Source: JBGSIC01 sp041751875
Lineage (GTDB): Bacteria > Bdellovibrionota > FAC87 > UBA2466 > JACKAF01
Reading direction: 5' to 3'
Assembly: GCA_041751875.1 (NCBI GenBank)
Contig: JBGSIC010000004.1
Coordinates: forward strand, 124,001-188,000
DNA length: 64,000 nucleotides
The notes below the pieces were generated by a model, which saw nothing but the letters and a program-made list of their open reading frames with translations, was not told the DNA's origin and ran no database searches. Each line of letters opens with the position of its first letter. Positions within the stretch are counted from its first letter, which is position 1. The position numbers and the translations under genes are program-made. This document shows, in pieces, positions 17,525-26,974 of this stretch.

Positions 17525-19165
17525 ATGGAAACGCAAAAACAATCACTCGTTGTAACTAACCCAGTTGAATTGAGCCTAAAGAAGGATCTCATTTCGGGAT
17601 TTTTGGTCTTTCTTATTGCGCTGCCCCTTTGCCTGGGCATTTCACTAGCAAGTGGCTACCCTGCGATTGCAGGAATTTTTACCGCGATTGTGGGTGGTCT
17701 GGTTACTCCTTGGCTCAGTAACTCTCAACTCACGATTAAAGGACCGGCAGCGGGTCTCATTGTGATTGCTCTGGGTTGCGTTTTGGACTTCGGATTTACC
17801 GGCGGCTCAAATATGATCGCCGACTTTCAGGCCTATCGCATGGCACTCGCAGTGGGTGTGGTGGCTGGAATCATCCAAATTATCTTTGCCCTTCTTCGCA
17901 GCGGCATCCTAGGCGAGTTTTTTCCCCTCTCGGCTGTTCATGGCATGTTGGCAGCAATCGGTATCATTATTATCGCGAAGCAATTGCCCGTCGCTTTAGG
18001 TGTCAGTGCCACTGGGTCGCCACTTCATCTCTTATTAGAAATTCCCCACCACCTGCAGAACTTAAATCCAGAAATCGCACTAATCGGAGCTGTCAGCTTA
18101 CTCGTCCTTTTCGGATTGCCGATGATTAAGTCTACCTGGCTAAAGAAAATCCCTGCTCCCATGGTCGTCGTATTGATCGCTATCCCAATGGGCTTATACT
18201 TTGATTTGAGTCACGAGCACACTTACACGTTCGCAGCCCATAAGTATCACGTTGGCGAAGCTTTCTTAGTCAACGTGCCGGCAAATCTTTTCAACGCGAT
18301 TGCCTTCCCAGATTTTTCCGCGCTCATGCTACCCAAAGCTTGGAAATGGATCATGATGTTTGCTCTCATCGGAAGTCTGGAATCTCTCCTAAGCGCGCGC
18401 GCCGTCGATCTCATTGATCCGTGGAAGCGCAAAACAAACCTCGACCGAGATCTCTTGGCAGTCGGTTTAGCTAACACTCTCGTGGCATGTATCGGCGGAT
18501 TGCCCATGATCTCCGAAATTGTTCGTAGCCGCGCCAATATTGATAATGGCGCGACCTCCCGCTTTGCGAATCTGTTTCATGGGTTGTTTCTCATGCTTTT
18601 CGTGCTCCTAGTTCCTTCTTGGATTCACCGTATCCCTCTTGCGGCTTTAGCAGCAATGCTCGTTTATACGGGATACCGCCTGGCACATCCACGAGAGTTT
18701 GCACATATCTTGCAAATCGGAAAAGAACAGCTCGCCATTTATATCACCACCATCATCATGACGCTTGCTACTGATCTGCTTATTGGCATCGGAGCGGGTA
18801 TTGGCCTCAAGATAATTTTTCACTTCTATCATGGTGCTTCGCTTAAAACATTGTTTCGTCCTCGCCTACGAATGGAAAAGCAAGACCACCAGTCCACCAT
18901 AGTTCGGGTGACTGACATAATGGTGTTCAGCAACTGGATTCCTGTGAAGTCACAACTGGAAAAACTTGCCTCTGAAAATCAAAAGACTATCGTAATTGAT
19001 TTTTCTACCGCGCACTTTATCGACCACAGTGTAATGGCGCGGTTAGATGAACTAAGAGCAGAGCTAGAGCTAAAGAACGTTGTGCTTAGAGTGGAAGGTT
19101 TGGAGGAACACCAAAGCTTTTCAGCACACCCGCTTTCCGCGCGTAAAACCAAGGCGAATCGCTAG
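17525..19165 (+). CDS. SulP-family anion permease (probable bicarbonate transporter) with STAS domain
   Basis: A 546-residue inner-membrane protein. The start of the transport domain, LISGFLVFLIALPLCLGISLASG (about 20-42), is the SulP hallmark, followed by TIKGPAAGLIVI and PLSAVHGMLAAIGIIII. About 12-14 membrane segments end near residue 440. The C-terminal 100 residues form a STAS domain (TIVIDFSTAHFIDHSVMARL region). GGGAG-like sequence precedes the ATG. The stop overlaps the start of dabA by one base (TAGTG), so the permease and the DAB pump are co-expressed. This neighbourhood, and the similar SulP at 31203 next to carbonic anhydrase, argues for bicarbonate over sulfate as substrate. Substrate not proven by sequence. 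Confidence 0.9.
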   Translation: METQKQSLVVTNPVELSLKKDLISGFLVFLIALPLCLGISLASGYPAIAGIFTAIVGGLVTPWLSNSQLTIKGPAAGLIVIALGCVLDFGFTGGSNMIADFQAYRMALAVGVVAGIIQIIFALLRSGILGEFFPLSAVHGMLAAIGIIIIAKQLPVALGVSATGSPLHLLLEIPHHLQNLNPEIALIGAVSLLVLFGLPMIKSTWLKKIPAPMVVVLIAIPMGLYFDLSHEHTYTFAAHKYHVGEAFLVNVPANLFNAIAFPDFSALMLPKAWKWIMMFALIGSLESLLSARAVDLIDPWKRKTNLDRDLLAVGLANTLVACIGGLPMISEIVRSRANIDNGATSRFANLFHGLFLMLFVLLVPSWIHRIPLAALAAMLVYTGYRLAHPREFAHILQIGKEQLAIYITTIIMTLATDLLIGIGAGIGLKIIFHFYHGASLKTLFRPRLRMEKQDHQSTIVRVTDIMVFSNWIPVKSQLEKLASENQKTIVIDFSTAHFIDHSVMARLDELRAELELKNVVLRVEGLEEHQSFSAHPLSARKTKANR

Positions 19166-21729
19166 TGAGAGAAACCACACTTATGTCGGAAACTCAGACA
19201 GAGAAAGAAGGTGCCCAAGCGAACTCTTTTGATTTACACAAAGTAGTTTCGCGTATTTCCCACTGGCTTCCCAGTCAGGGACCGCTCAAAGATTTCATTC
19301 ATCACAATACGTTGCACGCCTTTCAAGATCGTCCCTTTCATCAGGGGTTGGAGGCCGCTTCGCAGCTTTTGGGAACCCATAATTATCTTCCCCTACAAAC
19401 CTATCTCGACTGGTTTGAGGCCGGAAAGATTAGCCAAGCTGCGTTTGAGAAAATTGTGAGCGACCACTCCAGCTCGCCCAAAGAGAAAATGCATTTATCG
19501 CAGCAACTTTTACAAAGCGGGACAGACAAGGCTTCACTAATACACCGGCCGAGAATGCGCTCCCACTGGAAGAAGACCCTGGGAGTAGACCTCGACCTCG
19601 TGGTTCATCCTCAGCTTTTTCAGCTATTGGGCAACTACCTGGACCAAGGAATCGCTTTGTGGCGCATGCCTCACGCAAACCAGACTCTGTGGAATGCAGT
19701 AGCTAAACTTACGAGTGAAAGCTTTCTCCCCTTCCTTCCTTTCAGCACAAAGTACTGCCGGCAACTACTGCACATGACTCCCGAGAATGCTATTCAGTTC
19801 TGCCTAAACAAAATAGTTGGTGAAGAACGTCTTTTTGAATCCTATCTGCAAGAGATGTTATTGGCTCACCCCGGATGGTCGGGCATGGTGCATATGGTGG
19901 AAAGCGCCCCCCAAACTCTCGCCGTACCTCGGCCAATCAAACTAATCGACGTCATCGCTATTGAGCTTATTCTGGAGTACGCCGCGCTTTCAAAAAAGCA
20001 CATAGACTTCCCGCCGATTAGTTCCAGTCCTGAATGGAGAAACGATTCTGAAGTGAAAGTGAATAGCGCCTCACTCAAGCCAGAAGTCTTGTGGCAAGAA
20101 GCGCTGGAATGGACAGTCTACGAAGATATTTGCAAAGGCCTTATCGCGAACCGTGCGGCCCCCCTGCAACTCCCCGGCGGGGCATCGGCCCAGGCTTTCT
20201 TTTGCATTGATGACAGGGAATGCTCCCTGCGTCGCCATTTGGAAGAAACTGATCCAAGCATCGAAACTTTCTCTATTGCCGGGTTTTTTGGCTTGGATTG
20301 GCTCTTTCAAGGGGTTGATCAAGTTGCCCCCACCAAACTTTGTCCCGTTCCGGTAACCCCCAAATATTTAGTAAAAGAAACTACCGCTCTCAGCGTAAAC
20401 ACCAAAAAACCTACCGTGCTCCAGCTACTTCATCTTTCCCCCTCGAATACCCTGTTTCGTGGTTGGGCCATCACTCAAGTGCTCGGTCTATGGCACGCCC
20501 TCACTCTCGCGTTCCAAGTATTTCGTCCGGGATCCAAGCGAGCCGTAGACCAGATCTTGAGTCATATCGAATCGTCAGGGTCATTGAATCTGCTCCGCGA
20601 AAACAATACGCTAAATAAACAAGGTCTCTACGAAGGCTACAACTACGATGAAATGGCAGACAGAGTCGCTGGTGTACTAAAGAGCACAGGATGTACTAAA
20701 CACTTTTCGGACCTCATCGTGTTCGTTGCCCACGGTGCTAGTAGCGTTAACAATCCTTACTTCGCCGCTTATGATTGTGGAGCCTGCTCCGGTCGTCCAG
20801 GAGCACCCAACGCACGTGCCATTTCCTGGATGGCCAATCAAAAAGAAGTTCGGACCCGTTTGCAATCGGAAGGGATTCATCTGCCAGAAAGCTCTCATGT
20901 GATCGGCGCTATGCACGACACCACTCGCGACGAAGTCATCTATTTTGATCTAGAAACCTTACCATCTCGATTGCAGGCCACCTTTGAAGCATTCCGTACT
21001 ACCATGGACACCAGTCTCAAGAAAAATGCCAAAGAACGATGTAGACGTTTTCAATCTGCAGGGAAAGTCACCCCCGAATTGGCTCTTAATCACGTACGCC
21101 AGAGAGGCGCATCCATTTTTGAACCGCGTCCAGAGCTTAACCACGCCACCAATTCGTCCTGCATTGTGGGGCGCCGGTCACTCACTCGCGGTCTGTTCCT
21201 TGATCGTCGAGCCTTTCTTAATTCGTACGATCCTATGGAGGATCCCTCCGGAACTATCCTCAACGGAATCCTTTCCGCGGTAGTCCCCGTTTGTGGAGGA
21301 ATTAATTTAGAGTACTACTTCTCGCGTATGGATCCCGAACGCTACGGGGCCGGTACCAAGCTCCCTCACAACGTGGTCGGCTTAATTGGGGTCGCCAATG
21401 GAATTCAGGGAGATTTATTGACCGGTCTTCCGACACAAATGACCGAGTTTCACGATCCTGTTCGTTTGCTTGTCGTTGTGGAGCAAGAACCGGAGCTGGT
21501 TTTTAAAACAATTCGAGGCAACGACAGTGTGTGGGAATGGGTGAACAATGAGTGGATCCGCTTGGCTTGCCTCTCTCCTCACACCGCGAATCTTTATTTC
21601 TTTGAAAAAGGAATCTTTAACCCCGTCGAAATAGATGCCGCCATTCCTTTGGTTTCGTCGTCTGATAACTTCTGTGGTCCCAACCTGGAGTGGATACGTA
21701 CTCACCTCATCCGAGGCAACAAAACATGA
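19165..21729 (+). CDS. dabA: DabA-type inorganic carbon uptake subunit (DUF2309/UPF0753)
   Basis: An 854-residue soluble, membrane-associated protein when read from the GTG at 19165; an ATG at 19183 is an alternative start. DabA resembles a beta-carbonic anhydrase site buried in a large protein and, with DabB, drives one-way CO2 hydration and bicarbonate accumulation. The zinc ligands appear conserved: Cys347 and Asp349 in FFCIDDREC, His523 in FVAHGASS and Cys538 in YDCGACSG. Length fits the family (about 800-900). The gene overlaps SulP upstream by one base and dabB downstream by four (ATGA). The three-gene order SulP-dabA-dabB is a coherent carbon-supply unit. Confidence 0.93.
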   Translation: MRETTLMSETQTEKEGAQANSFDLHKVVSRISHWLPSQGPLKDFIHHNTLHAFQDRPFHQGLEAASQLLGTHNYLPLQTYLDWFEAGKISQAAFEKIVSDHSSSPKEKMHLSQQLLQSGTDKASLIHRPRMRSHWKKTLGVDLDLVVHPQLFQLLGNYLDQGIALWRMPHANQTLWNAVAKLTSESFLPFLPFSTKYCRQLLHMTPENAIQFCLNKIVGEERLFESYLQEMLLAHPGWSGMVHMVESAPQTLAVPRPIKLIDVIAIELILEYAALSKKHIDFPPISSSPEWRNDSEVKVNSASLKPEVLWQEALEWTVYEDICKGLIANRAAPLQLPGGASAQAFFCIDDRECSLRRHLEETDPSIETFSIAGFFGLDWLFQGVDQVAPTKLCPVPVTPKYLVKETTALSVNTKKPTVLQLLHLSPSNTLFRGWAITQVLGLWHALTLAFQVFRPGSKRAVDQILSHIESSGSLNLLRENNTLNKQGLYEGYNYDEMADRVAGVLKSTGCTKHFSDLIVFVAHGASSVNNPYFAAYDCGACSGRPGAPNARAISWMANQKEVRTRLQSEGIHLPESSHVIGAMHDTTRDEVIYFDLETLPSRLQATFEAFRTTMDTSLKKNAKERCRRFQSAGKVTPELALNHVRQRGASIFEPRPELNHATNSSCIVGRRSLTRGLFLDRRAFLNSYDPMEDPSGTILNGILSAVVPVCGGINLEYYFSRMDPERYGAGTKLPHNVVGLIGVANGIQGDLLTGLPTQMTEFHDPVRLLVVVEQEPELVFKTIRGNDSVWEWVNNEWIRLACLSPHTANLYFFEKGIFNPVEIDAAIPLVSSSDNFCGPNLEWIRTHLIRGNKT

Positions 21730-23585
21730 ACATTTTGCTGTTTTCTCTTTTGGCAATTCCTCTTTTTGGTTCCGCACTCACTGCGCTCCTTTCTTTATTC
21801 GCGCATTCCGAGAAACGGGTGGCAAGATGTTTGGTGGGCATTAAGATTGGTTATCTCGGGGTTTTGGCTTCCCTGCTCCTTGTATGGGCGAAATCTGGCT
21901 TCGTTCCCTACGAATGGCGCGCGGGTAATCTCTATCAGAGCAAAGACTACGTCTATCCGATTGTCCTTTATCTCGATCATGTTGGTGCCGTTTTTCTAGT
22001 CATGACTGGTTATATATCGGCAATCATCATTCGCTTCTGTCGCTACTACATGCACCGCGAGGAAGGCTATGCTCGATTTTTCTCGAAGATTTTACTCTTC
22101 CTATTTGGCATGACCTTTCTCACCGTGGCGGGCACAGTCGATTTGTTATTTGCGGCGTGGGAAATCTTGGGACTGGCTTCATTCCTGCTAATCGCATTTT
22201 ATCGACACCGGGTTACACCCGTGCGTAGTGCCCTAACGGCCTACTCAGTCTACCGGGTGTGCGACTTAGGGGTACTGTTAGGAGCTTGGCTGAGCTTTCA
22301 TATTTGGCATTCGATCACCTATTTCAGTCAGCTCCCTCAGTTGATGGCGAACACTTCACTCGCCTACATGCCTCAAATCCAAGTCTTAAGTTTACTACTG
22401 CTTTTGGCAGCCGCAGGAAAATCAGCTCAGTTTCCCTTCATCTTTTGGCTTCCAAGGGCGATGGAAGGGCCCACGCCGTCTAGCGCAATTTTTTATGGGG
22501 CATTGTCCATTCATGCGGGTGTTTTTCTTCTGCTAAGGACGTACCCTATTTGGCACGCGACCCAAGTAACGGCCTTGTTGGTAGGATTGATTGGAGGGTT
22601 ATCCGCTTTTTTAGCAACGATAGCAGGGCGAACTCAATCAAGTATTAAGGGCCAAATCGCTTATGCTTCGATAACCCAGGTGGGTCTCATGTTGATCGAA
22701 CTGGCACTGGGCTTTAAAACTCTTGTGCTTTTTCATTTTGTCGCTAACGCAAGCCTTCGTTGCTACCAGCTTCTCGTTTCTCCTTCGGTGGTGGCTCAGA
22801 TTCTGCGCATGCAGGGACAGGCCGGTACCGGCGCACGTGTTTCGGATTGGTCCATCGAACGTATCTTACCCGTACGCTTGCGCAGCACGTTCTACGTTCT
22901 CGCTTTTAACGAGGGCTATTTGTTGCAGATTATTCGGGCAATTGTTCTTTACCCCGTTCAAAGATTCGGACGCTTCGTACACACTCTGGACAAGTCAATC
23001 AAGGGCACACTCCCCCTATTTTTGATCGCCCTCCTCAGCGGGTGCCTATATTTTCACCTACCTTCAAGCACCACGGTTTGCGCGCTGCTGGCACTGGCAG
23101 CCTCTCTTGCGGCATTTGCCGAAAAACATTCTGCGCATCGATCGTGGAACGCAATTGGATTGAGTTGTTTGCTCGGCGGAGTTTCAGTTTGGATCTTAGA
23201 CGGAGTTTCGTCCCAAGATGTCTACACCTATCTATTTGGCATTCTTGTGCCCTGGTTAATTGGTCTGTTTGTAGTCCTTAAGCTGGAGAAAAAAGAAGCA
23301 GCCTTGGAGCTGGACTTCCTAGGTACCGCGAACGGTCGTCCGACAATCGCACTTCTTTGCCTAATTTGCTGTTTGGGACTTGCGGCTTTCCCAATTGGTC
23401 CCGCCTTTGTTGGGGAAGATGCGCTGCTGCACCACGCTGTGGGAAAACACCTTTGGCTAGGAATATCTTTAACAACTTCATTTGTGCTAAACGGAATCAG
23501 CGTGGCCCGCTTGTACGCACACCTTTGTCTCGGACCGCTGCCCGAACAGACGGTTGTTACGGGTATCCAGGTAGAACAGAATTAA
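21726..23585 (+). CDS. dabB: DabB-type proton-conducting subunit (NuoL/MrpA-like)
   Basis: A 619-residue protein with about 15 or more membrane helices. It starts at the ATG at 21726 inside ATGA, overlapping the dabA stop; a longer frame in front overlaps dabA and adds a hydrophilic tail. Complex I subunit 5 signatures are present: YARFFSKILLFLFGMTFLT, WEILGLASFLLIAFY, AAAGKSAQFPFIFWLPRAME (the Lys-bearing broken helix) and GPTPSSA, with YASITQVGLM later. As partner of DabA it is expected to couple CO2/bicarbonate uptake to cation flow. Its 3' end overlaps the convergent MscS gene by four bases. Confidence 0.92.
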   Translation: MNILLFSLLAIPLFGSALTALLSLFAHSEKRVARCLVGIKIGYLGVLASLLLVWAKSGFVPYEWRAGNLYQSKDYVYPIVLYLDHVGAVFLVMTGYISAIIIRFCRYYMHREEGYARFFSKILLFLFGMTFLTVAGTVDLLFAAWEILGLASFLLIAFYRHRVTPVRSALTAYSVYRVCDLGVLLGAWLSFHIWHSITYFSQLPQLMANTSLAYMPQIQVLSLLLLLAAAGKSAQFPFIFWLPRAMEGPTPSSAIFYGALSIHAGVFLLLRTYPIWHATQVTALLVGLIGGLSAFLATIAGRTQSSIKGQIAYASITQVGLMLIELALGFKTLVLFHFVANASLRCYQLLVSPSVVAQILRMQGQAGTGARVSDWSIERILPVRLRSTFYVLAFNEGYLLQIIRAIVLYPVQRFGRFVHTLDKSIKGTLPLFLIALLSGCLYFHLPSSTTVCALLALAASLAAFAEKHSAHRSWNAIGLSCLLGGVSVWILDGVSSQDVYTYLFGILVPWLIGLFVVLKLEKKEAALELDFLGTANGRPTIALLCLICCLGLAAFPIGPAFVGEDALLHHAVGKHLWLGISLTTSFVLNGISVARLYAHLCLGPLPEQTVVTGIQVEQN

Positions 23586-24517
23586 CTTTCTCGAGACGCG
23601 GCCGAATCAATCTCATTTTTCCTTCTATCGAAAAGTTCAGAGAGGGCTTTCTGACTCGCTTTGGAAAATTCGAGCGAACGCGTGGGAAACGGAAACTCTA
23701 TTCCTTCCTTTGCAAAGGCCAGCTTTAGACGCCTTTTATATTCCCGGCCAAGCTCATACTGCTTATTAGGACGTGTCTTGAGACGCGCCTTAATCGCAAT
23801 GCCAGATGCCCTAAACTCATCCAAACCATAGATTGTGATGGGCTCTAGAATATACTTTCCAAACTTTTCATCCGCCTGCATCTCCTCGGACACCTTTCTC
23901 ATGACCTGCATGACGTGATCCGGATCTTCTTTGTACGCCACCTCAACAAACATGAGATGCCCGGACCACCGCCGTGTCTCGTTGGAGAGAAGAGTAATTG
24001 TCCCGTTCGGGAAGAAATGAACAATTCCGCTGATATCACGTACTACCAACGTACGAAAATTTACTTCTTCCACGGTACCACTCACGTTGTTTACAATGAC
24101 CATGTCACCCACGCGAACCTGATTCTCGAGTAACATGAAAAAGCCGGAAATGACGTCGCGAACCAGGTTCTGCGCGCCAAACCCTATTGCCAGTCCAATG
24201 ACTCCCGCGCTAGCGAGAATAGGACCAATGGAAATTCCGAGTTCTTTTAAAATACCGAGCCCAACCACAGCAGCCATTCCCAAGAAAACTCCCTGCTGGA
24301 CGAGACGACTTAAGGTATCAACACGTTTCTCTCGTTCACTTGCCGGCTCTCCCTCACGGTGGTGTTTGTGAAGGAGCTGTTTCTCAAAACGCCTGATCAT
24401 CGCCCTAACAACGATCCACGAAAACCACATCGCTGCCAGCCAAACCAGAATGCGAAGGCAAGCCACTCCAATCTCAGCAAGCTTGGCTTCCGTAAAAAAT
24501 CCAGTAATCAGGTTCAC
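23582..24517 (-). CDS. MscS-family small-conductance mechanosensitive channel
   Basis: A 311-residue inner-membrane protein. I chose the GTG at 24517, which follows GGAGG at a spacing of four; the longer frame adds an unlikely His/Cys-rich tail. Two or three membrane helices precede the pore helix (GPILASAGVIGLAIGFGAQ, about 112-130), followed by the MscS middle beta domain (VRVGDMVIVNNVSGTVEEV) and the alpha/beta C-terminal domain. It should release solutes on hypo-osmotic shock. It is convergent with dabB and divergent from the small polar protein at 24781; a palindrome lies in the shared upstream region. Trehalose genes nearby fit an osmotic theme. Confidence 0.92.
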   Translation of the reverse strand: MNLITGFFTEAKLAEIGVACLRILVWLAAMWFSWIVVRAMIRRFEKQLLHKHHREGEPASEREKRVDTLSRLVQQGVFLGMAAVVGLGILKELGISIGPILASAGVIGLAIGFGAQNLVRDVISGFFMLLENQVRVGDMVIVNNVSGTVEEVNFRTLVVRDISGIVHFFPNGTITLLSNETRRWSGHLMFVEVAYKEDPDHVMQVMRKVSEEMQADEKFGKYILEPITIYGLDEFRASGIAIKARLKTRPNKQYELGREYKRRLKLAFAKEGIEFPFPTRSLEFSKASQKALSELFDRRKNEIDSAASRES

Positions 24518-24561
24518 GTATCCTCCGTAATGTGGGCGGCATTGTAACGAGTCATGCCATA

Positions 24562-24579
24562 AGTGCAAGAACTTGCACT
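24562..24579. promoter_or_regulatory. Perfect palindrome upstream of the MscS gene
   Basis: AGTGCAAG-AA-CTTGCACT is an 8+2+8 perfect inverted repeat, 44 bases before the MscS start, in the divergent control region with the gene at 24781. Its symmetry and length suit a repressor operator. No bound protein can be named. Confidence 0.5.
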
Positions 24580-24780
24580 ATCGTGGAACAGAAAAACTCC
24601 AAAAAAGCTTGTCGCCAGAGGGGTTTGCTTGTTCCCAGAAAGATACAGAAAATCCAAAAACCAACGTCGCTTTACTCGCATTCCATGCCTGCAGGCTATG
24701 GCACACGCGTTGCACATCTACACCGTAAACAGAACGCGTAACCTAAGCGCGGAAATTTCGCTAACCCTCAAGGAGGAAAC

Positions 24781-24978
24781 ATGAAACCAGAACAACGCCG
24801 AGATGGCCAAAATGATCCGCAGAACAAAGAAAAAGACCAACAGAAAAGAAATCCAGGACAAGAAAACCGAAGTCAGGACATCGACTCGGAAGACCGGGAT
24901 TCTGAAGGTCAAAACCAAACGCAAGGAAAGAACTTCAATCAGCGAGGGCAGAACCAGCCCGAAGCTCAAGCTTCTTAA
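24781..24978 (+). CDS. Small, extremely polar, disordered protein
   Basis: A 65-residue protein with almost no hydrophobic residues and very rich in Gln, Asn, Glu, Asp, Lys, Arg and Gly (for example KDQQKRNPGQENRSQD). No signal peptide. A near-ideal ribosome site (AAGGAGG, five bases before ATG) and the strong terminator straight after support a real gene. The composition is like hydrophilins and other desiccation or stress-protection peptides, and the gene lies among osmotic-stress genes (MscS, trehalose synthesis). That role is inference; no family motif is seen. Confidence 0.7.
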   Translation: MKPEQRRDGQNDPQNKEKDQQKRNPGQENRSQDIDSEDRDSEGQNQTQGKNFNQRGQNQPEAQAS

Positions 24979-24993
24979 ATTCGTTTAGTTCTT

Positions 24994-25051
24994 AAAAAAA
25001 TGCCTGAGGAAACGCCACTTAGCAAAATAGGCGTTGCTTCAGGCATTTTTT
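24994..25051. terminator. Strong bidirectional intrinsic terminator
   Basis: A long hairpin: AAAAAATGCCTGA and GAAACGCC on the left pair with GGCGTT and TCAGGCATTTTTT on the right, with a small internal mismatch and an A-rich loop. The A-tract on one side and T-tract on the other let it end both the plus-strand gene at 24781 and the minus-strand gene ending at 25050. Confidence 0.88.
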
Positions 25052-26843
25052 ATTTCGTGTCGCCCGGAAGTTCGTTTGAGGCAAGGGTCGATTGGGCTCT
25101 GCGATCAATCTCAAATGCCGCATTGATGATGCCTACGTGCGAGTAGGTTTGAGGAAAATTTCCCCACTGCTGCAGAGTAACCGGATCGATATCTTCACTG
25201 AGCAGGCCTAAGTGATTTCGCAAGCCCATGTAAAAATCAAAGGTCTTTCTCGCTTTCTCCAAGTAGCCCAACCGCGCCAACGCTTCCACATACCACAAGC
25301 CACAAACGGTAAAGGTGGTTGTCGGTTTGCCAAAATCGTCCGCGTGAAGATAACGATAGACGAGGCCTTTCTCGTCGACCAATCCTTTTTCCAGGGCTTG
25401 CAAATGTTCATGCGCATGCCGCAGAGTCGGAAACTGGTACGGTAAATTGATAATGGCAAAAAGTGAGGCATCTAAGTGGGACGTGTTAGGAGCCTGACGA
25501 TAACATCGCGCTTCTTGATCCCAACACTCTTCGTCAAGTATTTGGGCGGAACGCTTGGCAATTGCTGAGGCCTTCTCCGCGAGATCAGATCGATCGTGAC
25601 GTAGCGCGATCTGCTCAGCTTTTTTGGCTCCCAAATAATGCATCAAAACGGAAAAAGAGTGCACCTGCTCCTTACCGCGAAATTCCCAGGGACCTGCGTC
25701 CGGCACTTCGAGCATTTTCCCAATAAAATCGACCAGAATTTCGATCAGGTGCATCGGGGCCATATCGCCGACAAAACGTTCATCTAAGAACAAAGGGCTA
25801 ATCGCCAAGATCATTTCGCCATAGATGTCGTTTTGAATGTGCTGATAGGCTTGATTTCCGATCCGCACGGGCTGATTGCCCCGGTATCCGGACACTGTCT
25901 CCAGAATAATCTCAGTTAGCTCACTCTCCCCACTAATTCCGTACACTGGTTGCAGACGCTCGGGCTTTGTACGCGCTATAATATTTCTTAAGTAGGCGAC
26001 AAATTCTTCCATCTCTTCGAACTTTCCCAAGCGGCCCAAAGCGGAAAGCGAAAAGTAGGCGTCGCGCAACCAGCAAAATCGATAATCCCAATTTCGCGTC
26101 GAACCGTCCGCTTCGGGAAGACTCGTGGTAGTCGCCGCGATGATGGCGCCAGTATCCTCATACTGGTGAAGCTTAAGCACGAGAGCGGAACGAATCACCT
26201 CTTCTTGGTACACGGAAGGCAGCGCGCAGTGTTTCACCCAAAGTCGCCAATATTTTTTTGTCTTATTAAAGTACGCTTCACATGTTTCTTCCAAGGGCGT
26301 TTCCATCGGGGTGCCCCAACTCAACGCTAGATAAATTGGCTTCATCAAAAAAAATGAACGCTTTTCCCGAAGATAGGCGAGAGGGGCGTTGGTTGACAGC
26401 CGAAGAGGTTCGGGAAATCCCTCGAATTCAACGTGGTGGCTTTCCCATCTGACATCTGGAGTAACTGCGCCGTACATATAGCGGGGCGTGCAATCTACTT
26501 GAATGGAGGACTCACCGGAGATGGGTCGAACACAGCGAATCAGTTGAGTGGGACGAAAACGCGTTTCTTGAAGCGAATAGCGAGGAGCAAAGTCCATGAC
26601 TTCAAACTTACCCCGCTGGGTGGTGAACTCCGTTCGCAAGATATTTGTGTTTCGAACGTACTCCTGTTGGGAACTAAAATCCCGTTCGCCGGGCAAAATA
26701 GAGAAGTAGCCGCCTTTCTCTTCATCAATAAGAGAACCGAAAACGCTACCGCTATCTAAGCGCGGCCAACACAACCATACCACCTTCGCCTGAGCGTCGA
26801 TGAGAGCGCTGTACTGACAATTACCGACTATTCCTAAGCTCAT
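25050..26843 (-). CDS. GH15-family glucoamylase/trehalase-like hydrolase
   Basis: A 597-residue cytoplasmic protein. N-terminal beta-sandwich domain (about 1-200, beginning IVGNCQYSALID) followed by an alpha/alpha-barrel. GH15 landmarks are NWDYRFCWLRDAYFS (about 243-257), the SGYRGNQPVRIGNQAYQHIQ region, NDIYGEM, and GPWEFRGKEQVHS with the probable catalytic Glu. Members of this family hydrolyse alpha-glucans or trehalose. The gene is divergent from the trehalose synthase/phosphatase gene with a 131-base gap, so a trehalase-like role or a shared control is likely. The exact substrate cannot be read. The start ATG has no clear ribosome site; the conserved N-terminus supports it. Confidence 0.88.
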   Translation of the reverse strand: MSLGIVGNCQYSALIDAQAKVVWLCWPRLDSGSVFGSLIDEEKGGYFSILPGERDFSSQQEYVRNTNILRTEFTTQRGKFEVMDFAPRYSLQETRFRPTQLIRCVRPISGESSIQVDCTPRYMYGAVTPDVRWESHHVEFEGFPEPLRLSTNAPLAYLREKRSFFLMKPIYLALSWGTPMETPLEETCEAYFNKTKKYWRLWVKHCALPSVYQEEVIRSALVLKLHQYEDTGAIIAATTTSLPEADGSTRNWDYRFCWLRDAYFSLSALGRLGKFEEMEEFVAYLRNIIARTKPERLQPVYGISGESELTEIILETVSGYRGNQPVRIGNQAYQHIQNDIYGEMILAISPLFLDERFVGDMAPMHLIEILVDFIGKMLEVPDAGPWEFRGKEQVHSFSVLMHYLGAKKAEQIALRHDRSDLAEKASAIAKRSAQILDEECWDQEARCYRQAPNTSHLDASLFAIINLPYQFPTLRHAHEHLQALEKGLVDEKGLVYRYLHADDFGKPTTTFTVCGLWYVEALARLGYLEKARKTFDFYMGLRNHLGLLSEDIDPVTLQQWGNFPQTYSHVGIINAAFEIDRRAQSTLASNELPGDTK

Positions 26844-26974
26844 CTGAGATGCAGTGTACGCGAGTTGGCCTCGCAGTCAAAATTTTGATTCTGCGCGTAA
26901 TTTCTGTTAGCGTGCGCCCACGGTATCGTTGCGGGCGGCGCGAACCGCCCTCTCCGCATTACCGAAAGATACTC

